In this document: positions 1 through 5,500 of the stretch, piece after piece
Position numbering within the stretch: the stretch's first letter is position 1
Layout of the letters: each line of letters begins with the position of its first letter
Assembly (NCBI GenBank): GCA_025997415.1
Contig: BNUO01000084.1
Span: 1-7,760, forward strand
Origin: Campylobacterota bacterium
Lineage (GTDB): Bacteria; Campylobacterota; Campylobacteria; Campylobacterales; SZUA-545
Length of the DNA stretch: 7,760 bases
Reading direction: 5' to 3'
The notes under the pieces: generated by a model
Database searches by the model: none
Told to the model about the DNA's origin: nothing
What the model saw: only the letters and a program-made list of their open reading frames with translations
Position numbers and translations under genes: made by a program

Positions 1-1
1 C

Positions 2-166
2 CCGTCGAAAAGCGATCCCCGGTATTATTTCCGTCCCTGGAAAACGATCCTCGCCCGCACCGTCGCCGACGGCGGCGAAAGCCATTACGTTGCCGGCGAT
101 GACAAAGAAATCGTCCCGGCTCTGGCTTGGAAAATCAGAGGGAAAACGGTGAGTGTAGAGCGATGA
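2..166 (+). CDS. C-terminal end of an unrecognised protein (5' end outside window)
   Basis: The frame starting at base 2 is open from the left edge and ends at the TGA at 164-166, giving 54 residues. The two ends read PSKSDPRYYFRPWKTILAR and VPALAWKIRGKTVSVER. The segment is basic and aromatic (RYYFRPW), has no hydrophobic membrane stretch, and has GC-rich third positions typical of coding DNA. Frame 1 stops early at 100-102. I do not recognise the family and no catalytic motif is visible in so short a tail. The stop is followed by an AT-rich, T-rich stretch (about 167-190) with no hairpin before it, so a clear intrinsic terminator is not seen. The downstream gene is 160-230 bp away, so an operon with it is uncertain. 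Confidence 0.6.
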   Translation, partial: PSKSDPRYYFRPWKTILARTVADGGESHYVAGDDKEIVPALAWKIRGKTVSVER

Positions 167-206
167 GTTTTTTTCAATTTTTCATTCTTTACTATTGCAT
201 CGTAAA

Positions 207-212
207 TATAAT
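207..212 (+). promoter_or_regulatory. possible -10 promoter element (TATAAT)
   Basis: A perfect TATAAT lies in an AT-rich spacer (about 167-243) directly upstream of the hairpin-rich segment and the small orphan gene. At the expected 17-bp distance the -35 region (about 184-189) is poor, so the match rests on the -10 hexamer alone in AT-rich DNA. If real, transcription would start near 219 and the structured segment at 243-341 would form the 5' leader of the downstream gene. Confidence 0.2.
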
Positions 213-242
213 TTGTAATACGGTATCAATGTCTATTGTGTC

Positions 243-341
243 AAGGTAGGTTTCCTCTCGGCGAGCGGAAACGCTGGTGCAAACCGACTAAAAAAGTTGC
301 CTGTCGGCAACGCGGCCTTTCAGTGAAATGTCGCCTACCTT
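243..341 (+). ncRNA. candidate structured RNA or leader element
   Basis: Several perfect complementary segments are packed into 99 bases. AAGGTAGG at 243-250 pairs with CCTACCTT at 334-341 as a closing stem. Inside it are AGCG-GAAA-CGCT (264-275) and GGT-GCAA-ACC (276-285), both with GNRA tetraloops; GTTGCC-TGTC-GGCAAC (296-311); and TTTCA-G-TGAAA (318-328). CCGAC at 284-288 can instead pair with GTCGG at 303-307, which would make two alternative folds. The layout suggests a leader RNA or riboswitch-like element in front of the orphan gene. It does not match a riboswitch class I can name with confidence. A folded DNA element, such as a recombination or repeat site, is an alternative. Confidence 0.35.
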
Positions 342-393
342 CATCCGACAAATGTACCGCATCTCAAAATCAAAAATTAACAAAACTTCAAGG

Positions 394-786
394 ATGACAA
401 AGTGCATACAGATTGAAAAGGAATATCAGTTTTGGGTCGAACAACAGGGAAATTTTCAACAGTGTCATCTTGAATTTTTTACAGTCATGATAAAAACCGA
501 GTCGTACAATGTTCAGGGCGGCAGACATTCAAGTACGCAGGAATTTCGTGAGGAATGTGCCAATTACATTGTGGAAGTCATGGAAGAGGACTCGGACATC
601 ACTCCTGACAATCCGATGCGTCATACATTTTCGGTTTTTCTTTCACGTGAATTATGTTCCGTCCGTATGGCATACATACATTCCGGCATCGACCGGTATG
701 ATTGGTTTTTACGTGTTGTCCTTGCATCGGCAAAAGAAGGTTATCTTGTTCAGCGCAATTTTCCGTTGGTGATTGATGAACAGTGA
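394..786 (+). CDS. small orphan protein of unknown function (130 aa)
   Basis: The open frame ends with TGA at 784-786. In-frame ATGs lie at 328, 352 and 394. I favour 394 (MTKCIQIEKEYQFWVEQQ) because the codons before it are AT-rich, lysine/serine-rich and overlap the hairpin segment, whereas codon use after it looks coding. None of the three starts has a convincing Shine-Dalgarno; the AAGG at 390-393 abuts the ATG. From 328 the product would be 152 aa. It is soluble in character, with no signal peptide or membrane span, four cysteines without a CxxC pair, and a mix of acidic (EVMEEDSD) and aromatic (YDWFLRVV) stretches. I do not recognise a family. It stands alone between structured and repeat-bearing noncoding DNA, so it could be an accessory or island gene, but nothing in the sequence gives a role. 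Confidence 0.55.
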   Translation: MTKCIQIEKEYQFWVEQQGNFQQCHLEFFTVMIKTESYNVQGGRHSSTQEFREECANYIVEVMEEDSDITPDNPMRHTFSVFLSRELCSVRMAYIHSGIDRYDWFLRVVLASAKEGYLVQRNFPLVIDEQ

Positions 787-792
787 CAATAA

Positions 793-896
793 ATATACCG
801 TAATCGGGGTATTGACGCTTCACGTAATGCAGAACCGCGTCCTCGTCGGGACGCTTGCCTTGTTTTCACAGGAAATTTAAAGTAACTTGAGTATAT
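793..896 (+). repeat. dispersed repeat, copy 1 (short inverted ends, internal hairpin)
   Basis: This 104-bp segment begins with ATATAC (793-798) and ends with GTATAT (891-896), a 6-bp inverted pair. It aligns with the copy at 1024-1132 along its whole length with small indels. The last 26 bases (871-896) are identical in both copies, and TATACCGTA, TTGACG and ACCGCGTCCTC are shared. A perfect hairpin GCGTCC-TCGTCG-GGACGC lies at 837-854. The copy starts 7 bp after the orphan gene's stop codon. The form suggests a small MITE-like or REP-like element. A conserved regulatory or small-RNA module is an alternative. Confidence 0.5.
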
Positions 897-969
897 GCAT
901 ATTTTTTCATGGTTTGGGTAAAGTTTCACACCGCATATTTGAAAAATGTTTTAGTAATATACCGCTTGT

Positions 970-987
970 ATTTTCGGAATTTTCGGA
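970..987 (+). repeat. perfect tandem duplication of a 9-mer
   Basis: ATTTTCGGA occurs twice head to tail (970-978 and 979-987) between the two ~105-bp repeat copies. It is probably a replication-slippage product. No function is implied. Confidence 0.5.
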
Positions 988-1023
988 GTACAATATAAAG
1001 CAAATATCATGAAAATATTTTTT

Positions 1024-1132
1024 TATACCGTAGTCAGTATGGACTTGACGTTTCGTGTGACATAAAACCGCGTCCTCATTGGTGGGACACTCATCTTGTT
1101 CTCATGGGGAAATTTAAAGTAACTTGAGTATA
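1024..1132 (+). repeat. dispersed repeat, copy 2
   Basis: This is the diverged second copy of the element at 793-896, in the same orientation. It opens with TATACCGTA and closes with GTATA, keeping the inverted ends (1024-1028/1128-1132), and it retains TTGACG (1045-1050) and ACCGCGTCCTC. The internal hairpin is preserved with one mismatch: GCGTCC at 1070-1075 against GGACAC at 1085-1090. The last 26 bases before 1133 are identical to copy 1, so the right end is under stronger constraint, or more recently shared, than the middle. Confidence 0.5.
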
Positions 1133-1171
1133 TACTCTGCACGGAACAAATTGTTAATTTTGAACGACGCA

Positions 1172-1225
1172 AGCCGACCAACGGAAGGCGGTTCGTTGAA
1201 CGCGAAGCACTGTGCCTTACCGGCT
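1172..1225 (+). ncRNA. hairpin-rich leader or small RNA body upstream of a terminator
   Basis: AGCCG (1172-1176) can pair with CGGCT (1221-1225). Alternatively GGAAGGC (1183-1189) pairs with GCCTTACC (1214-1221) with one bulged A. A compact hairpin GCG-g-TTC/GAA-CGC sits at 1188-1203. With the terminator at 1233-1266 this could be the 3' part of a small RNA, or an attenuator leader ahead of ribD. The sequence lacks the conserved blocks of an FMN riboswitch, so riboflavin sensing is not supported. The stems overlap and cannot all form together. Confidence 0.25.
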
Positions 1226-1232
1226 AGTATAC

Positions 1233-1266
1233 CTCGCAGAAACACAAAGACTGCGGAGAGTTTTTT
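1233..1266 (+). terminator. likely Rho-independent terminator
   Basis: CTCGCAG (1233-1239) pairs with CTGCGGAG (1251-1258) over 7 bp with one bulged G, around an 11-base A-rich loop. Two bases later there is a run of six T (1261-1266), and another T run follows at about 1272-1277. It points in the plus direction, so it would end a transcript coming from the orphan gene or from a small RNA in the spacer, about 110 bp before ribD. It could also act as an attenuator for a longer ribD transcript. Confidence 0.5.
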
Positions 1267-1344
1267 GATTGTTTTTTACGTATTTTGAATGAAAAACCTT
1301 TCTTCAGAGCTGTAATGCTGGGAAAAATTTTTGTGCACTTTTGG

Positions 1345-1357
1345 AAGTAACTTGAGT
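1345..1357 (+). promoter_or_regulatory. third copy of the 13-bp motif, just upstream of ribD
   Basis: AAGTAACTTGAGT here is identical to 880-892 and 1117-1129, which lie inside the 3' ends of the two repeat copies. The spacings between copies are 237 and 228 bp. The motif holds two overlapping short palindromes, AAGT-A-ACTT and ACT-TG-AGT, as an operator might. This copy ends 17 bp before the chosen ribD ATG, and the DNA around it does not match the rest of the ~105-bp repeat. It could be a regulator binding site, a promoter element or a repeat remnant. Confidence 0.35.
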
Positions 1358-1374
1358 TTTAAGTGTGTAATTCA

Positions 1375-2496
1375 ATGGAACCTTCTTTTGTAACCGGTGA
1401 TACAATTTTTATGCAGCGGGCTGTTGAGCTTGCATTTCAAGGGGAGGGATTTACGGAGCCGAACCCGATGGTCGGATGCGTGATTGTTCATGACCGTAAA
1501 ATCATCGCCGAAGGGCTTCACCAAAAATTCGGCGGGGCACATGCCGAAATCGAAGCTCTGCAAAAACTCGAAACCGTGCCGGAAAATGCAACGCTTTACG
1601 TCACATTGGAGCCGTGCTGTCATCATGGAAAAACGCCGCCGTGCAGTGAAGCAATCATCAAGTCGGGAATCAAACGGGTTGTAATTGCCATGCGGGACCC
1701 GTTTCCGAAAGTGGCCGGCGGTGGAATCCGGGAACTTGAAAGTGCCGGAATTAAGATTTCCGTCGGGTGTCTTGAAAAAGAAGCCCATGAACTGAATGCT
1801 CCGTATCTGATGCGGATTGAGAATCAGCGTCCCTGGATTCTTGCCAAATGGGCAATGACTCTTGACGGAAAAATCGCCGCACGCAATGGTTCGAGTTACT
1901 GGATTTCGTCGGAAGCATCGCGAAAAATTGTGCATCGGATTCGCGGACGGATGGACGCGATCATGATCGGAAGCAACACCGCCCGACTGGACGATCCGCA
2001 GCTTACCGTCCGTCCACCGGGAATCAGAACGCCGATCAGCATCGTTTGGGATTCCAAAGCAACGCTCAATCCGGAAAGTAAACTTGCATGTTCGGCTAAT
2101 GATTCGCTTGTCATCGCGGCTGTCGGTCCTTATGCAGATGAAAAAAACATTACCCGATTGCGGAAAAAAGGGTGCGAAGTGCTTGTGCTTCCGGAAAAGG
2201 ATTATCTGGAGCGGTTCCTTTCATTTTTCAAAAACCTTGCAGACCGGGGAGTGACGAATCTTCTTGCCGAAGGAGGCGGAACGCTCCTCGGCCATCTGTT
2301 CGACCAAAAACTCATTGACGAATGTCACATTTTCATTGCCCCAAAACTCGCAGGCGGGCAAAACGCCCCGTCCCCTTTAGAAGGTTTAGGTGTCGAAAAA
2401 ATGATGGACGCTGTTCCGTTGAACCGTCTGAATATCCGACAAATTGAGAACGATATTTACATTCATGGCCGAATGCAGTATGCGGCGCAACGCTGA
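1375..2496 (+). CDS. ribD: bifunctional riboflavin biosynthesis protein RibD (deaminase/reductase)
   Basis: RibD carries out the second and third steps of riboflavin synthesis in the cytosol. It deaminates the diaminopyrimidine ribosyl phosphate made from GTP, then reduces the ribosyl chain to ribityl with NADPH. Numbering from ATG 1375 (373 aa), the N-terminal zinc deaminase spans about 10-145, with PNPMVG (29-34), HAE at 56-58 (H56 zinc ligand, E58 catalytic) and PCCHHGKTPPC with zinc ligands C81 and C90. The reductase spans about 153-370, with KWAMTLDGKIA (158-168), DDPQLTVR (206-213) and LAEGGG (297-302). Length is close to E. coli RibD (367 aa) and all key residues are present. A GTG at 1363 would add four residues, and no Shine-Dalgarno supports either start. 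Stop TGA is at 2494-2496. The convergent neighbour ends 42 bp away; that spacer has only the loop-less palindrome TTTCCGGAAA (2523-2532) and no terminator. No other rib gene is visible. Confidence 0.97.
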   Translation: MEPSFVTGDTIFMQRAVELAFQGEGFTEPNPMVGCVIVHDRKIIAEGLHQKFGGAHAEIEALQKLETVPENATLYVTLEPCCHHGKTPPCSEAIIKSGIKRVVIAMRDPFPKVAGGGIRELESAGIKISVGCLEKEAHELNAPYLMRIENQRPWILAKWAMTLDGKIAARNGSSYWISSEASRKIVHRIRGRMDAIMIGSNTARLDDPQLTVRPPGIRTPISIVWDSKATLNPESKLACSANDSLVIAAVGPYADEKNITRLRKKGCEVLVLPEKDYLERFLSFFKNLADRGVTNLLAEGGGTLLGHLFDQKLIDECHIFIAPKLAGGQNAPSPLEGLGVEKMMDAVPLNRLNIRQIENDIYIHGRMQYAAQR

Positions 2497-2538
2497 AATC
2501 CTCACAAATTCAATAGTACAGGTTTCCGGAAAAGTTCA

Positions 2539-5500
2539 TCATTTCATAAATTCCATCGTATTGAGAGGCGGCATTTGCGGAGTCAGCTTTTTGTAAAGTT
2601 CCTCCAATGTTTTTTCCTGTCTTGCATCACGGAAGAATTGTTCATACAGCCAATAATTACGGCTGAAATGAACAGGGTCCTTTTCGGCACCTCGGCACAT
2701 CCATTCCACGGCTTCATCTTTCATACCCAATTCTCGTAAAACAACGGCATACGTCATTATCTGCTCTACATCATCACCGGTGATTTGTTTGCCCATTTCC
2801 CCGACAATTTTTCGGGCATCGTCATCACGCCCGATCCGGAAATATATATCCGCCAGTGACGCCGCTGTGTTGAATGAATCAGGAAATTTTTCCCGCAGCA
2901 TTTCCATTTGCGTGACGGCCTCTTCGAGTTTCCCGGCATTTTGAAGCATATCACAGGCCAGTGATTTAACCTCTCTGGCATAACTGTCATACCGCATGGC
3001 TCGAACACCGGAAAATGCCGACGACAGCAGAACTTTCACCGCAAATTGAGCCGCTTGCTCCCTGTTCGGATCATTGCGGAGTTCTTCAAGCAGTTCATGG
3101 ATGGTTTTCAAATCATTGGCCGCTGTCAAAATCCGGTTACGGACGGTTTCGGCTTCTTGATCCCGGTTCAACAAACACAGTGACGAATACAGCAGTTTGA
3201 GTTCACTAACGGTAAGCTGATACCCAAGCAAACGGCTGCATGAAGTTTGTACACGGTTTCCGAAATCTCTGGCAAAGTCTTGCAAGGGATGAGTTGGAGG
3301 AAGAAAGCGGAACTTGGGATTTGCCTTCAGTTCCGAAGATTCTTTTTCGTAAAGCCGGAGCACAATCACTTCCCTGAGTTTGAAATCGGCTGCATTGACC
3401 GGAATCATATCAAGCACTTCGGCGGTCTGTTGATATTTTCCCGACTGTGCATAAAAAGCCGCCAGCAATATCTTTCTTGAGACGGGAAACACGGCGGAAT
3501 TTTTTTCGGATTCGATGTATTCCATTTCCAAATCCCGGAAAATACGTGCGTTTTCAGCGTCATTTTCCTCGTCCCGGTTTAGGTCGTAGTTGAACGACGC
3601 CAGAAAATCTTTGGCGATTTGTGCGGTTCCTTCATGGGAATCCGCCGCTTTACCGGTAATGTACTTTTGGAAGCGTTCATAATGATCGGTGATGATTTCC
3701 TCTCCTGCTGCATCTTCATCCAATGTAGAATTTTTCATCAGCCGGTCAAGCGTTGCAAAAAACTGAGGTATTTCATTGAGAAAGCTGTGATACAGTTCCA
3801 GTTCATATATGCCGTAATTGATAAGCCGCCGGATTTGAAGTGTTTCCAGCCGGTCGCGTCCGCTCAAATAATACTGATATTGTTTAAGCAGCCGCATTTC
3901 TTTAGCACCGATCCCGGTTGATTCCCGGCGTTTTTCAAGTTGTACGGCACGAATTTCCCCCTGCAATTCAAAATAAAGGTCGAGCATCTGATAAACCCGG
4001 CGGTCAAGTTCATGCAGTTTTTTTATTTCGTCCGGCGTGAAAATTTTCTTTTCTCCGGCATGAGATACCGAAACAATTCTCTCTGTATTCCCGCTTATAT
4101 TCCCGCCGAGTGATGGAATGAACGAATCTTTTTCCGCATTCTGAACTCTTTCATCACCAAATATCACATAAAGCGGTTGACGGATATATATATTAAAATA
4201 ATCGCTATAAACATCCCGGTAGTTTAGACCAAGCGGCGAATGTTTACTTATAATATTTTGAATCACGGCGTCCTTCCATCTCACGAGCCGGTCTTTCATT
4301 TCGGGAAACGGATCGGCGGCATTCCGATTTTGATGAAGCACGGACGATTCCATTCTCAGAAAAATTTCAGGATTTTCCTTGCCCGCGTTTTCAAGGATAT
4401 TTTGAAGTGCCGTGATTTTTTCTTCACGGTCAGATCGATGGAAAATATCAACGAGTGCTGAATAATTAGCCGCAATATCCGGAACACGGTCAGGATTTTC
4501 TTCGATGGTTCGGCGGATGAATTTCATCAGCCAATCCGATTTTTCAGTGTCCGCCGCCTCGTAGTCCGCCGATTCTTTCAACATTACAATTGCATAAAAT
4601 GCCTGAAACTCCCACTCCATTTCACCGGCCACAGCCAGTTTTATCGAAACCCTTTTCATGGAGGCGTCGTATTCTTCCATAAACTCCTGATAATGTTCCT
4701 TCATGTACTTCTGATATTCCTGATTTGTATGAACCGGAGCAAGGTTGCCGAATATCCTAAAAAACATTCCCAAACGTATCCGCATCATAAGAACGTCTTT
4801 GTTACCGGATGTTTCCGGATAATTTCGGGCAATTTCTTTCATGGTTCGTATAAACCGATCCAATTTCAATGTACCCGGCGGCGTATTGTTTTCAATATCT
4901 TTCATATCCCGGTCATAGGACAGTTTGAGTTTCCAGATAACCGCCGCAAATTCGGCATCATCGGCGGTTTCCGGAATGAAAATCACCCTTTTTGAACCGT
5001 TACAAATGTAGCCCGGCATACTTTCCACAAACAACGCCTGATACAATACCGGATTCTGATCCAACCATCGGGGAATATAATAATTACGCTTTTGCTTTTC
5101 CGCCAGCGGTGCGTTAGGCGGAAGCTCCCGCAAAGTCCTGATAGTTTCTTCCGCGAGGGCTATATTGTTTTTCCAGTAGGCAATTTGCAGTTGTCTGTAG
5201 AGGAGTTGCCAGTTGGTTGGGAGGCGGGTTTCCAGACGTTTCAAAAGCTGTTCGGCGGAAGTGTATTCTTCGGCGGCGAGCATTTGATCCAAAACGGCAA
5301 GCTGGGCGTTGAAGTCGGTTTGTGAGAGTACCGACTGCATCAGCAGCAATGACGCTTTTTCCTTTTCGCCGGCGGCATGGTAAAGCGACAGCAAACGGCT
5401 CTGATCCTGCGGATTATCGCTGACGGCACAAAGCATTTCCTGATATTGAACCGCCGAAGCATTGTCGCCCTGCATTTCCGCGATTCTTGAAAGTCGGTTC

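Larger units (their letters stand above)
787..1374. other. 588-bp noncoding spacer with repeats and RNA-like structure
   Basis: No open frame above about 30 codons with coding character lies between the orphan gene and ribD. The spacer contains two diverged ~105-bp repeat copies (793-896 and 1024-1132), a 9-bp tandem duplication (970-987), a hairpin-rich stretch (1172-1225), a likely intrinsic terminator (1233-1266) and a third copy of the 13-bp repeat end (1345-1357). A 30-codon ATG frame at 909-998 has no supporting signal. This is unusually long and structured for a spacer between two ordinary genes. Confidence 0.7.

Noticed and set aside
243..341. Definite cyclic-di-GMP class I riboswitch
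   Set aside because: There is only a loose resemblance (a GAAA hairpin followed by GCAAA). The paired core and receptor segments of the class do not line up.
599..823. 74-codon minus-strand frame
   Set aside because: It mostly overlaps the better-supported plus-strand orphan gene and runs into a repeat copy. No start signal or recognisable product.
909..998. 30-codon ATG frame between the repeat copies
   Set aside because: No ribosome binding site, no recognisable product, and it runs through AT-rich DNA with a slippage repeat.
787..1362. Integron attC sites or a CRISPR array
   Set aside because: The repeats are few and diverged. They lack the GTTRRRY/RYYYAAC core sites of attC and the uniform short repeat-spacer spacing of CRISPR.
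1134..1374. FMN riboswitch upstream of ribD
   Set aside because: The conserved FMN-aptamer blocks (AGGG-GAAATTCCC type and the paired GGT/ACC segments) are not present.
2497..2538. Bidirectional terminator between ribD and the TPR gene
   Set aside because: The only symmetric sequence is TTTCCGGAAA, a palindrome with no loop and no T run.
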